Source of the DNA: Roseateles_B sp041905785
GTDB lineage: Bacteria > Pseudomonadota > Gammaproteobacteria > Burkholderiales > Burkholderiaceae_C
Length of the DNA: 64,000 nt
NCBI GenBank assembly: GCA_041905785.1
Contig: JAYRKJ010000014.1
Coordinates: 62,001-126,000, forward strand
Direction: 5' to 3'
Each line of letters starts with the position of its first letter. Position 1 is the first letter of the stretch. The translations under genes were made by a program, and so were the position numbers. The notes beneath the pieces were generated by a model. The model searched no databases. It worked only from the letters and a program-made list of their open reading frames with translations, and had not been told where the DNA came from. Below, one piece after another: positions 33,798 to 42,606 of this stretch.

Positions 33798-36215
33798 ATG
33801 CCAGCGCGACTGAGCTTGATGCGTTGGGCCCGGCGCCGCAGGGGCTGGTGGGGACTGGCCGTGCTGGTGCTGGCACTGCTGGGCCTGGACCGGCTGTTCC
33901 CCTTGCCTGCGGCGGCCTGGCCGGAGAGCGCGGCGCGTCGGCCGCTGGAGGCCGTGGTGGTCCTGGCCGAGGACGGTACGCCCTTGCGCTACTGGCCTGG
34001 TGCGGACGGCGCCATGCGGCACCGGGTCACGCTGGAGCAGGTTTCGCCGCTGTATGTCGAGGCCCTGCTGCAGTACGAGGATCGCGCCTTCTGGTGGCAT
34101 CCCGGCATCAACCCCGCCGCGCTGCTGCGCGCCGGCTGGCAGTGGGCGCGGGCTGGGCGGGTGGTCTCGGGCGCGTCCACGCTGACCATGCAGGTCGCGC
34201 GCCTGCTCGATCCCGAGTGCGCCGACCGCCGGCGCAATCTGCAGACCTGCGCCACCCGCAGCGTCGGCGCCAAGGCGCGGCAGATGCTGCGCGCGCTGCA
34301 GCTGGAATGGCATCTCAGCAAGCGTGAGATCCTGACGCTCTACCTCAACGAGGCGCCCATGGGCGGCATGGTGGAGGGCGTGGAGATGGCGGCACAAGCC
34401 TACCTTGGAAAGTCAGCGCATGAGCTCTCGCATGCCGAGGCCGCGCTGCTGGCGGCCTTGCCGCAGAGCCCGTCCCGGCTGCGGCCCGACCGCCACCCCG
34501 AGCAGGCCCAGGCCGCGCGGGACAAGGTGCTGGACCGGCTGTCGAGCCAGGGCGCCTGGAGCGCGGCGCAGGTGCAAGACGCCAGGCTGGAGAAGGTCTT
34601 CGCGCCGCCCTTGCGCTCGCGCGTGCTGGCGCCGCTGTTCGCCGAACGGCTGCGCCAGCGCGGGCTCAGGGCCGGGCAGCCCGTGGTTCCTTCGCTGCTG
34701 GACGCGGGCTTGCAGCTGCGCCTCGAACAGGTGCTGCTGGACCGCCTCAACACCCTGCCCGAGCAGGTCTCCATCGCCGCCCTCATCGTGGACAACCGCG
34801 ATGGTGCGGTGCGCGCTTATGCCGGCTCGGCCGATTTCGGCGACATGAAGCGCGCCGCGCACGTGGACATGGTCCGCGGGCTGCGCTCGCCGGGCTCCAC
34901 GCTCAAACCCTTTCTCTATGCCATGGCCCTGGACCAGGGCCTGGTGCATTCGGAGAGCCTGCTGGTCGACGCGCCGCAAAACTTCGGCGGCTATGCGCCC
35001 GGCAATTTCCAGGCGGACTTTTCCGGGCCGGTGAGCGTGTCCGAGGCCTTGCAGCGATCGCTCAACGTGCCGGCCGTGGACCTGCTGGACCGCCTCGGCC
35101 CGGAGCGGTTTGCGGCCCAGTTGCGCCAGTCCGGCCTGCGCCTGCGCATGCCGGCCAATGCCACGCCCAACCTCAGCCTGATCCTGGGCGGCGGCAGCAC
35201 GCGGCTGGAAGAGCTGGTGGGCGCCTACACGGCCCTGGCGCGCGGCGGCGAGGCCGTGCAGCCGCGCCTGCAGGCCGGTGATCCGCTGCGCAAGGCCCGC
35301 TTGATGAGCGAGGGCGCCGCCTTCATCGTGCGCGAGATCCTGGAGAACGGCGGCCGGCCCGGCGCGCCGTTCCGCGAATCGGAAGCGCGCATCGCCTGGA
35401 AGACGGGCACCAGCTTTGGCTTTCGCGATGCCTGGGCCTTGGGCGTGACCGACCGCTACACCCTGGGCGTCTGGATGGGCCGCCCCGACGGCACGCCCAA
35501 CCCGGGGCACTTTGGCGCCAACAGCGCGGCGCCCTTGCTGCGCGACCTGGCGGCGGCGCTGGGCCCTCAGCAGCTGGCGCCGCGTCGGCAGCCGGCCAGC
35601 GTGCAGGCCGCGGCCATTTGCTGGCCCCTGGGCCGGCTGGCCGGCAGCACGCCCGCCGACCAATGCCTGCAGCAGCGCATGGCCTGGCTGCTGGACGGCG
35701 CGGCGCCGCCCACGTTGCCGGAGCGTGGCGCGGCACAGGGCCTGGAGATCAGCGTGCTGGTCGCGGCGGACGGACGCGAGCGTGTGTCCAGCGACTGCGC
35801 CGGCGCACAAGCCCGCAGCCTGCCTGCGGTGCGCTGGCCGCAACTGCTGCAGCCTTGGATTGAGCCTGCGCAGCGGCATCCGCTGGAGCGCCTGCCCTGG
35901 AAGGCGAGCTGCAAGGGCGAGGGCGCGGGCGGGCCGAGCGCGCGCTTGCGCATCGTGGGCCTGGAGCCCGGCACCGTGCTGCGGCCCACGCCGGGGCAGC
36001 AGCAGTTTCGGCTGGCACTGCAGGTGTTGGGCGCGCAGGGGCCGGTTGCCTGGCTGCTCGACGGGCAGCTGATCGGCTGGCAGGAGCCCGGCGGCGCCAC
36101 GACCCCGCGAAGCCCGGTGCTGCTGCAACCCCGGCGCAACGGCGAGCAGCAGCTCACCGCGCTGGATGCGCAGGGGCATTACGCCAGGCTGCGCTTCACG
36201 GTGCAGGGGCTTTGA
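33798..36215 (+). CDS. pbpC: Penicillin-binding protein 1C
   Basis: This 805-residue bifunctional-type PBP has one membrane helix (about residues 18-38) and a GT51 glycosyltransferase domain with Glu94 in YEDRAFWWHPG. The transpeptidase domain has Ser367-Thr-Leu-Lys370 (SPGSTLKPF), SLN at 421-423 and KTG at 535-537, and a PBP1C-type beta domain closes the protein. Active-site motifs are intact. ATG 33798 is preferred to the GTG at 33783. It forms an operon-like pair with the alpha-2-macroglobulin gene. Its stop abuts the stop of ribH on the opposite strand with no spacer. Confidence 0.95.
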   Translation: MPARLSLMRWARRRRGWWGLAVLVLALLGLDRLFPLPAAAWPESAARRPLEAVVVLAEDGTPLRYWPGADGAMRHRVTLEQVSPLYVEALLQYEDRAFWWHPGINPAALLRAGWQWARAGRVVSGASTLTMQVARLLDPECADRRRNLQTCATRSVGAKARQMLRALQLEWHLSKREILTLYLNEAPMGGMVEGVEMAAQAYLGKSAHELSHAEAALLAALPQSPSRLRPDRHPEQAQAARDKVLDRLSSQGAWSAAQVQDARLEKVFAPPLRSRVLAPLFAERLRQRGLRAGQPVVPSLLDAGLQLRLEQVLLDRLNTLPEQVSIAALIVDNRDGAVRAYAGSADFGDMKRAAHVDMVRGLRSPGSTLKPFLYAMALDQGLVHSESLLVDAPQNFGGYAPGNFQADFSGPVSVSEALQRSLNVPAVDLLDRLGPERFAAQLRQSGLRLRMPANATPNLSLILGGGSTRLEELVGAYTALARGGEAVQPRLQAGDPLRKARLMSEGAAFIVREILENGGRPGAPFRESEARIAWKTGTSFGFRDAWALGVTDRYTLGVWMGRPDGTPNPGHFGANSAAPLLRDLAAALGPQQLAPRRQPASVQAAAICWPLGRLAGSTPADQCLQQRMAWLLDGAAPPTLPERGAAQGLEISVLVAADGRERVSSDCAGAQARSLPAVRWPQLLQPWIEPAQRHPLERLPWKASCKGEGAGGPSARLRIVGLEPGTVLRPTPGQQQFRLALQVLGAQGPVAWLLDGQLIGWQEPGGATTPRSPVLLQPRRNGEQQLTALDAQGHYARLRFTVQGL

Positions 36216-36707
36216 TCAGCGGGCGAGCGGCGCCAGCCGCTCATGCGCCGCCAAGGTCATCGCGCAGGCCTGCGCGGCCTCGACGCCCTTGATCGCCAGA
36301 TGCTCGTGGAAGAACTGCTGGTGCACCTCGTGCTCATGGAAGTGCTGAGGTGTCAGCGAGGCCGAGAACACGGGCATGCCGCTGTCCAGCTGCACGCGCA
36401 TCAGGCCATCGATCACGGCCTGGGCCACGAACTCGTGACGGTAGATGCCGCCGTCGACCACCAGGGCGCAGGCGATCAGCGCCTGGTGCTGGCCGGCCTC
36501 GGCGAGGCGGCGCGCGTAGAGCGGGAACTCGAAGGCGCCGGGCAGCTCGTGCAGCTCGATCTGCTCGGCCGACCAGCCCAGGCGCTGCAACTCCTGAGTG
36601 GCCGCGCTGGTGATGCGCTGCACGAGTTCGGGATGCCATCGGCTGGCCAGCAAGGCCAAGCGGCCTTGGCGGCTTGGGGTGGGAATGGTTGCTTGGGTCT
36701 GATTCAT
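36216..36707 (-). CDS. ribH: 6,7-dimethyl-8-ribityllumazine synthase (RibH2 type)
   Basis: RibH condenses a pyrimidinedione with dihydroxybutanone phosphate to form the riboflavin precursor. The 163-residue protein has the substrate motifs SRWHPEL (Trp24), LPGAFEFP and GGIYRHEFV with catalytic His91. The Trp and the His-rich tail (FHEHEVHQQFFHEH) fit the RibH2 subgroup rather than the icosahedral type. An FMN riboswitch lies upstream, so expression should fall when flavin is plentiful. No other rib gene is in the window, so this is probably a second, independently controlled lumazine synthase. Confidence 0.93.
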   Translation of the reverse strand: MNQTQATIPTPSRQGRLALLASRWHPELVQRITSAATQELQRLGWSAEQIELHELPGAFEFPLYARRLAEAGQHQALIACALVVDGGIYRHEFVAQAVIDGLMRVQLDSGMPVFSASLTPQHFHEHEVHQQFFHEHLAIKGVEAAQACAMTLAAHERLAPLAR

Positions 36708-36819
36708 GTTGAGCTTTCCAAAAGCAGGTCACACAAATCAGGGCGCGCGAAGGCAAGCCGCGGCGGCGCGCCGACCTTGCAAAAAAGCGGGCACGCCGAC
36801 ACGGCTTCGGCAACGCGAT

Positions 36820-36980
36820 CTCTTTCATCCGGACTGTGACCGTCGGCCCTGGCATCGCACCAGGTCTGCTGACCCTCGGCCCGGGGAGGGTCGAGGCGCT
36901 CGCGGGCTCCTGCTCATTGAACAGATACCGCCGGTGAGGCCGAGCCCGGACAGCGCGGCACCCGCCGTGCTGCCTAGCGA
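36820..36980 (-). promoter_or_regulatory. FMN riboswitch (RFN element) upstream of ribH
   Basis: Read on the minus strand, the conserved RFN blocks appear in order: CACCGGCGGTA, GAGCCCGCGAGCG after the AGCAGGAGCCC arm, GGTCAGCAGACCTGGTG, CCAGGGCCGACGGTCACAGT and CCGGATGAAAGAGA. The 3' limit is near 36820, about 110 nt before the ribH start; the 5' limit is less certain because the P2 arm carries an extra GC-rich hairpin. Just downstream, a GCCGA/TCGGC hairpin and a T run at 36781-36811 could be the attenuator, although the spacing to the T run is not ideal. Confidence 0.9.
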
Positions 36981-37081
36981 GGGACGCGCGACATGCACTG
37001 TCGCGCGGCTGCACCTCGCCCTGAGAACGCGCCGGCTTCCTTGAACCGGCGGGCGCATTCTAGGGGCCTCTGGGCTGTCGT

Positions 37082-37837
37082 TTAGAAAAGCACTTTGATG
37101 GTGGTCGAGAACATGCGGGCGTTCTGACCGAAGACCTTGCCAAAGAGATAGGCCGCCTGCCACTGCAGGCCACGGTGTTCGCCAAAGGTCCAGCTCGCCT
37201 GGATGGTGGGACCCAGGCGATGGGACTGGCGCTCGGCGGGCTTCCAGTCCCGCCAGTTGCCCAGTTCGCCGAAGCCCTGCAGGCCGGCGCGCCAGCCGGG
37301 GCGCAGCGGCCAGCTCAGCTGCCACTGGTACTTCAGCTCGGTGCCCTGGCGGGCGAGGTCGCCCCAGCCGTGTTCCAGGATCACATTGGCCTGGACCCGG
37401 GTCAGCCGCCATTCGGTCTGGCTGATGAGCCCGAGCTCCAGCGCGTGCCCCTGCTCCTCGCCGTGGGTGCGGGTCAGCTGGCTGTGCAATGCCAGATCCC
37501 ATTCGCCTGCGCCGTCCGTGAGCCTGAACTGGTTGAGCCAGTTCCAGGTGTCCAGCCGCACGGCTTCTTCGCGCGTGCCCTCGAAGCTGGCCAGCAAGGT
37601 GCTGGTCCAGCGCTCGCCAAAGCCGTAGGACAGGGCCAGCTCCGGCCACAACACCGCAGGGCGGCCCTTGCGCAGCTTGACGCTCCAATAGTGAAGTTCA
37701 GCGGCCAGCTGACCGGCCTGGGCATAGGGGGGCTGCACGTAGTAGCCGGGATCGGCGAGGGCCGAAGCCGGGCCCAACAGGCCGCCGCACAACAGACTGG
37801 CAAGGTATGCCAGCGGACGCAACGTTAGGCGCAACAT
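37082..37837 (-). CDS. Outer-membrane-like beta protein
   Basis: This 251-residue protein has a signal peptide (residues 1-28, LLCGGLLGPASALA). It continues with alternating beta strands rich in Trp, Leu and Gly and ends in Phe (TTIKVLF), typical of outer-membrane beta barrels inserted by BAM. No specific family is recognised; it recalls small barrels annotated as transporters in phenol-degradation clusters. ATG 37835-37837 starts the signal peptide exactly. It is divergent from the GGDEF gene, and downstream it faces the FMN riboswitch region in the same orientation as ribH. Confidence 0.72.
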   Translation of the reverse strand: MLRLTLRPLAYLASLLCGGLLGPASALADPGYYVQPPYAQAGQLAAELHYWSVKLRKGRPAVLWPELALSYGFGERWTSTLLASFEGTREEAVRLDTWNWLNQFRLTDGAGEWDLALHSQLTRTHGEEQGHALELGLISQTEWRLTRVQANVILEHGWGDLARQGTELKYQWQLSWPLRPGWRAGLQGFGELGNWRDWKPAERQSHRLGPTIQASWTFGEHRGLQWQAAYLFGKVFGQNARMFSTTIKVLF

Positions 37838-38038
37838 GACGCTCCCTGAAGAAGTCAGCCAAGAGCCAGGCTTTGCGGGCCTGAGTACGCAATGTAGCAA
37901 GCGCCGCCAATTTGTGCCGCAGTTTGGGGACAGAAGCACCGCCCAGGCGACACAGTTCCGGGCAATCCCGGGTGGGCGGCCCCGACAAATCGGCCGATGC
38001 TGGGACACCGGCATGGTTTTCGAAGCCGGCGCATCGCC

Positions 38039-39349
38039 ATGAACGCTACTCCCGCCCTGCTGCAGTCACTGAAGTCCCGCACCTTGCTGGGGCTGCTCAC
38101 GCTGGGTCTTGGCATGGTGCTGCTGCTGGGTGTCTGGCACCTGCGGCGTGAGCTGGCCACGCAGGCCGACCAGGCCGAATCCAGCCAGCTGCTGCTGCCC
38201 CTGTTGTACGCCGAGCCCCTGTCGCGCGCGGTGGCCACCAACCAGATGGGCGCGGCACAACGCCTGCTGGAGGCCATGGTGGTGCGCCACGAGCTGCAGT
38301 CGGCCGAGTTGAAGGCGCGCGACGGCCTGCGCCTGCTGGCCGGCGCCGACGCGCTGCCGGGGCCGGACAGCCCGCACAGCGAGTTTGCCTTGCGCCTGCC
38401 TGGAGACAGCGAGGAGCTCGGCCGCGTGCGCGTGGTCGCACCGGAGTTGAGCCTCTGGGGGCAGTTGTCCAAGCCCTCCATGCAGCACTGGCTGCTGCAG
38501 TTGCTGGCCCTGGCCCTGGCCTTGGGGCTGGGCGCGGCCCAGCTGATCGACCGCCTGCTGCTGCGCCACCTGCGCCGCATGGCCTCGGACATGGAGCGCT
38601 TTGATCCCAGCCGCCCGCCCAGCGAGTTCAGCTGGTTTGACGACGGCGTGCCGTCCGGCACACCGGCCGAGTTGCAGCAGATCAACCGCGCCATGGCCCA
38701 TGTGCACCAGAGCGTCGATCAGCAGTTGCAGCGCAAGCAAGGTGAGGTGCGCGAGCTCAGCGAGCAGGTGTCCCGCCAGGCGCGCGCCTTGCACGACGCC
38801 CAGTTGGCGCTGGAGCACAAGCAGCGCGAGCTGGCCCTGCTGGCCAGGCACGACGCTTTGACCGGGCTGGCGAATCGACGCGAGTTCGACGATGCCTTGC
38901 GCCGCGAGTTCAAGCGCGCGCAGCGCCAGCAGTCGCAGCTGGCGCTGGCCGTGCTGGACCTGGACCACCTGAAGGCCTACAACGAACTGCATGGCCACGC
39001 TGCGGGCGACGAGGTGCTGCGCCGCTTTGCCCGGCTGCTGGGTGATCGCTTCAAGCGCGACACCGATCTGGTGGCCCGCCTGGGCGGCGAGGAATTCGGC
39101 GCGCTTCTGCCCGGCTTCGATTCAGCATCGGCCCAGGGGCTGCTGGAGAGCCTGCGCGAGGAGTGGCGCCGGCTGTCGCTGCCGCACGGGGCCAGCCCCG
39201 TGGACGAAGTGGTGACGGTGAGCATCGGGCTGGCGGCCTACAGCCCGGCGCATCCCTATCTGAGCCCCCTGGCGCTGATGCAGGCGGCCGATGAGGCGCT
39301 CTACATCGCCAAGCACGCCGGCCGAGACCGCCTGAGCCTGGCGGCCTGA
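38039..39349 (+). CDS. Membrane-bound diguanylate cyclase (GGDEF)
   Basis: This 436-residue enzyme makes cyclic di-GMP from GTP. Two membrane helices (about residues 17-37 and 142-165) flank a periplasmic sensor of about 105 residues. A HAMP-like stretch and a coiled coil rich in Gln/Glu (about residues 215-270) lead to a GGDEF domain with active-site GGEEF at 349-353. An inhibitory RxxD site (RDTD, 340-343) sits exactly five residues before it, so product feedback is expected. ATG 38039 is preferred to an in-frame ATG 14 codons earlier. The convergent neighbour is an HDOD-domain gene, another signalling protein. Confidence 0.92.
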   Translation: MNATPALLQSLKSRTLLGLLTLGLGMVLLLGVWHLRRELATQADQAESSQLLLPLLYAEPLSRAVATNQMGAAQRLLEAMVVRHELQSAELKARDGLRLLAGADALPGPDSPHSEFALRLPGDSEELGRVRVVAPELSLWGQLSKPSMQHWLLQLLALALALGLGAAQLIDRLLLRHLRRMASDMERFDPSRPPSEFSWFDDGVPSGTPAELQQINRAMAHVHQSVDQQLQRKQGEVRELSEQVSRQARALHDAQLALEHKQRELALLARHDALTGLANRREFDDALRREFKRAQRQQSQLALAVLDLDHLKAYNELHGHAAGDEVLRRFARLLGDRFKRDTDLVARLGGEEFGALLPGFDSASAQGLLESLREEWRRLSLPHGASPVDEVVTVSIGLAAYSPAHPYLSPLALMQAADEALYIAKHAGRDRLSLAA

Positions 39350-39428
39350 GCGTTGCCCAGCCTGGCACATCGCCGGGGTGACGCAAGCCAGCCGGCGCCG
39401 TGCCGGCCGACGCCGCTGCGGCTGACGC

Positions 39429-40250
39429 TCAGTCGCGGCCGTGCGCCTGGGCCTCCAGCAGCTGCTCGCTGACACGGCGCGCAGCGCGCAGCACCAGGGT
39501 CTCATCCAGCTGGGCCTGCGGGGCGATGGCCTGGGCGACCTCGTCCAGCCGGTCCGGCGCGTTCATCAGGGCCCAGGCGATCACGGAGATCGCGCAGACG
39601 CTGCGGCGCTGCAGGCTGTCGGGCATCTCCAGCGTGCTCTGCACGGCCACGTGGCTGCGCACGCTCGCCACCGAGGCCGGCGCCAGGCCCCAGCTCTCGC
39701 ACAGCGCGGCGCCCAGGGCGTCATGGCTGACGCCGAACGCGGTGCGCTCCAGCTCCGCCAGTTCCGCGTCGCGCTGGGTGGCGCGCAGCATGGCGGGGTA
39801 GTGGGCGGGCGCATGGCGGTAGAGCACCGCCTTGCCGCACTCCTCGAACAGGCCGGCCGAATGGGCGGCCCAGGGGTCCACGCCCAACATCTGGCCCATG
39901 CGGCCCATCAGCAGGCCGCGCTGCGAGGCGCGGCTCCAGATCGGCTCCAGCTCCGGCGCGGGCGGGAAGGCCGCGCGCAGGCCCATCTCGAAGGTGATGG
40001 CGGCCACTTCGCGCATGCCCAGGTAGGTCAAGGCCTGGTGCACCGTCTGCACCCGGCCGCGCAGGCCGTAGAGCGAGGAATTGACGGCCTTCAGCACGGC
40101 GGCCGCCAGGGCCATGTCGGTCTCGACGAGGGCGGAGACGGCCAGCAGGTCGATGTCGTCGGCGGCCATCAGCAGCGACAGCTTGACCAGCACCTCGGGT
40201 TGGGTGGGGATTTCGATGTCGAGGGTGCGCAGTTCAGGATCGACGGACAT
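39429..40250 (-). CDS. HDOD-domain signalling protein
   Basis: This 273-residue protein consists of one HDOD domain (about residues 15-215), an HD-like helical domain without the catalytic metal site. Blocks such as PTQPEVLVKLSLLMAADD, LKAVNSSLYGL and HSAGLFEECGKAVLY are characteristic. HDOD proteins act in cyclic-di-GMP and stress signalling and often pair with GGDEF or EAL proteins; here a GGDEF cyclase lies convergently 79 bp away. It has no membrane segment. Confidence 0.88.
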   Translation of the reverse strand: MSVDPELRTLDIEIPTQPEVLVKLSLLMAADDIDLLAVSALVETDMALAAAVLKAVNSSLYGLRGRVQTVHQALTYLGMREVAAITFEMGLRAAFPPAPELEPIWSRASQRGLLMGRMGQMLGVDPWAAHSAGLFEECGKAVLYRHAPAHYPAMLRATQRDAELAELERTAFGVSHDALGAALCESWGLAPASVASVRSHVAVQSTLEMPDSLQRRSVCAISVIAWALMNAPDRLDEVAQAIAPQAQLDETLVLRAARRVSEQLLEAQAHGRD

Positions 40251-40449
40251 GGGCGGCCTTGCAAGAGGGCGAAGAGGGCAAACAGGACGAAGAGAGCGAC
40301 GAGAGTCCCGGCGGTGAAAGGGCGGCCCGGACGGCCGGGCGCTCCGGCATCACCCTGGGAGGCAGGACCCATCAATGGTAGCGCCGCAAGGCCGCTGGCG
40401 CGCCATCTTGTGACGCATGGAGACGATTCCGTGCCGGGCGCCCGGCGGC

Positions 40450-41211
40450 TCAGCGCAGGAAGGCGTCGTAGCTGGTCTTGAGGATGAGGGCGCCCACGAC
40501 CAGCACGAACATGCCGCGCACGAAGCCCGTGCCGCGGGCCAGGGCCATGCGCGTACCCAGCAGGCTGCCGAGCACGTTGGTGACGGCCATCACGGCGGCG
40601 ATCTGCCACCAGAGATGCCCCTTCAGCGAGAACAGCAGCAGCGCGGCCGCGTTGGTGGCCGTGTTGAGCAGCTTGGCGCTGGCCGAGGCGTGCAGGAAAT
40701 CGAAACCCAGCAGGCGCACGAAGAGAAAGACGAAGAAGCTGCCGGTGCCGGGGCCGAAGAAGCCGTCATAGAAGCCGATCACGGCCCCGATCAGGCAGGC
40801 CAGCAGCATCTCGGTGCGACCGCTGAAGCGCGGCGCATGCTCGCGGCCGAGGTCTTTTCTAGCCAGGGTGTAGACCAGCACGGCGCCCAGGATCAGCGGC
40901 AGCAGTTTGCGCAGGCCTTCGGGGCTGACCAGGGTGACGGTCCAGGCGCCGCCGAAGCTGCCGAGCAGGGCGGCGCCTGCCGCGGGCAGCAGTGCGTGCC
41001 AGGGCAGGCTGACGCGAGCTGCGTACTGCTTCGTGGCCCAGGCTGTGCCCCAGATGGCCGCCCCCTTGTTGGTGCCGAAGAGCGTGGCGGGCGCCGCCTG
41101 CGGGTAGACGCTGAACAGGGCGGGGACCAGGATCAGGCCACCGCCGCCGACGACGGCGTCGATGAAGCCCGCGAAAAGGGAAGCCAGGGCGACGGTGACA
41201 AGGTCCAGCAT
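40450..41211 (-). CDS. TSUP (TauE/SafE) family permease
   Basis: This 253-residue integral membrane protein has about eight hydrophobic helices and the family's internal repeats (FAGFIDAVVGGGGLILVPAL near the start and GFYDGFFGPGTGSFFVFLF in the second half). The family moves sulfite, sulfoacetate, taurine-derived or other small anions. ATG 41209-41211 begins the first helix but has no good ribosome site. The reading frame is open upstream: an ATG at 41332-41334 with a strong GAGGAGACA site would add 41 residues, and a terminator hairpin lies in between. The true start, or a leader-peptide mechanism, is therefore unclear. Confidence 0.9.
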   Translation of the reverse strand: MLDLVTVALASLFAGFIDAVVGGGGLILVPALFSVYPQAAPATLFGTNKGAAIWGTAWATKQYAARVSLPWHALLPAAGAALLGSFGGAWTVTLVSPEGLRKLLPLILGAVLVYTLARKDLGREHAPRFSGRTEMLLACLIGAVIGFYDGFFGPGTGSFFVFLFVRLLGFDFLHASASAKLLNTATNAAALLLFSLKGHLWWQIAAVMAVTNVLGSLLGTRMALARGTGFVRGMFVLVVGALILKTSYDAFLR

Positions 41212-41406
41212 GGGGAAAGGGTTCAGCGGGCCGGCCGCCCGCGGCAGGGCTGCGGGCCGGCACCAATAAAAACGGGCACCGATGTGGTGCCCGCGGATTG
41301 TGACAGTGGCGCGCCACGGTAGTGGCGGCCCCATCTTCTTTGTCTCCTCAGCCCCCGTAGGCGTGCGCTGCAAGCTGCAGCGTCCGCGTCGAGTGTCGCC
41401 AATGTA
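41212..41406 (-). promoter_or_regulatory. Structured leader of the TSUP gene with open upstream frame
   Basis: On the minus strand a -10-like TACATT (41401-41406) is followed by a perfect 7-bp hairpin (CGCTGCA/TGCAGCG, 41366-41382). Then come a strong ribosome site TGAGGAGACAAAGAAG, ATG at 41332-41334, a CGCCAC/GTGGCG hairpin, and an intrinsic terminator at 41266-41293. Codons from that ATG stay in frame with the permease and pass through the terminator, encoding IRGHHIGARFYWCRP there. This looks like translation-sensitive attenuation or an N-terminal extension. Confidence 0.55.
41266..41293 (-). terminator. Intrinsic terminator just upstream of the TSUP start
   Basis: Read on the minus strand, CGGGCACC-ACATC-GGTGCCCG is followed by TTTTTATT. 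It has a perfect 8-bp stem. It lies 55 bp before the permease ATG and about 290 bp after the stop of the gene upstream on the same strand, so it is better placed as an attenuator than as the end of that gene. Confidence 0.85.
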
Positions 41407-41583
41407 GGGGCCGGCAGACATGCACGCACTTGGGGTTTTTACCGTGCGTCAAGCACCTGGCTGGTGCCATGTGCACACGGCGCAAGCCCGCTCCCCAGGG
41501 GCAGCGCCCAGCCCGCCGCACTTGCCGTCGCCTGGCGCTGTCCCGTGATCAGGGGGCGCGGCCAGGTCGCATGCCCTGTGCGT
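41407..41583. other. Intergenic stretch, no gene seen
   Basis: Between the TSUP leader and the metallophosphoesterase stop no coding frame is supported. A TTGACG at about 41448-41453 on the minus strand could serve as a -35 box, but its spacing to TACATT is too long to be sure. Confidence 0.3.
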
Positions 41584-42606
41584 TCAGCGCGGCGACATGG
41601 GATTGAAGAGGGGCTTGAAGGCGAAGGGGTCGGGGCTGGCCGGATCGATCATGACGCGCACCGCATGCATCTCCTGCTCGCCAAAGACCTCCAGACGCAT
41701 CAGATTGCGCAGGACCTGTCCCTTGCCCGGGTCCTTGACGGCCTTGAAGGGACGGTCGATCACGAAACGGTGGCTGTCGCCATGGACCAGCAGCACGGGG
41801 CGGCCCCAGTCCTGCACCAGGGGCAGCAGGCCCGTCTCGAAAAGGCGGGTGAAGCCGCTGTGGCTGGGGAAATCCATCCAGGCATTGGCGCCCAGGAAGG
41901 GGTCGGCCTGCATCGCGATCACCATGGCGCGGGCGTCCCGCTGGCGCGCCCACTCGAAGCCGGCCTGCAGCCAGGCCAGGTTGGCCTCGGTGCGGGCAAA
42001 GTATTCCTGGACGGCGGGCAGGTCGCGCGGCTCGAAGCCGTTGTTGGAGCCCGGCACGTTGAGGGTCAGGAAGAGCACGCCCTCGCGCTCGAAGCGCAGG
42101 TTCTCGCGGTAGCGGGCATAGGCCGGCTGCAAGTCGGACTGGCGCTGCACGGCGATGGGCTGGCGGCCCAGGCTGCGCGGGGCCGCGAAGAATATTTCGC
42201 GCAGCTTGTCCAGCCGTTCCTGGGGGGCGTAGCCGCCCGCTGCCGGGCGATGGCAGTCCGTCCATTCGTTGTCGCCCGGGGTGTAGACCAGGGCGCTGTC
42301 GAACTGGTTGAAGAAGTCGCGCTGGCGGGCGAATTCGTCGTCGCTGCAGGGGCTGCTGCCGCTCTTGATGTCGCCCACGTGCAGGCTGAAGGCCGGCGCC
42401 TGCGCGTTGATGAGACGGATCAGGTTGCCATAAATGGGCTCGGTCGGGCCGTAGGGCATGTCGCCCAGTGCCACGAACTCGAAAGGTCGAGGGGCGGCCG
42501 GCTCTTCGGCCCGGGCCGGCGACGTGGCCGGCAGGCCGCACAGGCTGGCGAGCAGGAAGGCCAGCGCGCCGAGGCGGCGGGGATGGAAGCGGGAGCTGGT
42601 GTTCAT
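41584..42606 (-). CDS. Exported metallophosphoesterase
   Basis: This 340-residue protein has a signal peptide (residues 1-33, cleavage after ARA) and calcineurin-like metallophosphoesterase motifs in order: ALGDMPYG, LHVGDIKSG, YTPGDNEWTDC and LLVHGDSHRF. Metal-binding Asp, Asn and His residues are all present, so it should hydrolyse phosphoesters in the periplasm; the substrate is unknown. The start overlaps the stop of the upstream RDD gene as ATGA, so the two are translationally coupled. Confidence 0.88.
   Translation of the reverse strand: MNTSSRFHPRRLGALAFLLASLCGLPATSPARAEEPAAPRPFEFVALGDMPYGPTEPIYGNLIRLINAQAPAFSLHVGDIKSGSSPCSDDEFARQRDFFNQFDSALVYTPGDNEWTDCHRPAAGGYAPQERLDKLREIFFAAPRSLGRQPIAVQRQSDLQPAYARYRENLRFEREGVLFLTLNVPGSNNGFEPRDLPAVQEYFARTEANLAWLQAGFEWARQRDARAMVIAMQADPFLGANAWMDFPSHSGFTRLFETGLLPLVQDWGRPVLLVHGDSHRFVIDRPFKAVKDPGKGQVLRNLMRLEVFGEQEMHAVRVMIDPASPDPFAFKPLFNPMSPR

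Noticed and set aside
28575..34397. Open frame of 1940 codons on the minus strand
   Set aside because: It runs antisense to the alpha-2-macroglobulin and pbpC genes. High GC at third positions removes stop codons on the opposite strand, and its residues are Leu/Gln/His-rich shadow without domains.
41266..41293. Terminator read as the end of the metallophosphoesterase gene
   Set aside because: It is about 290 bp past that stop but only 55 bp before the TSUP start and inside an open translated leader, so an attenuator role fits better.
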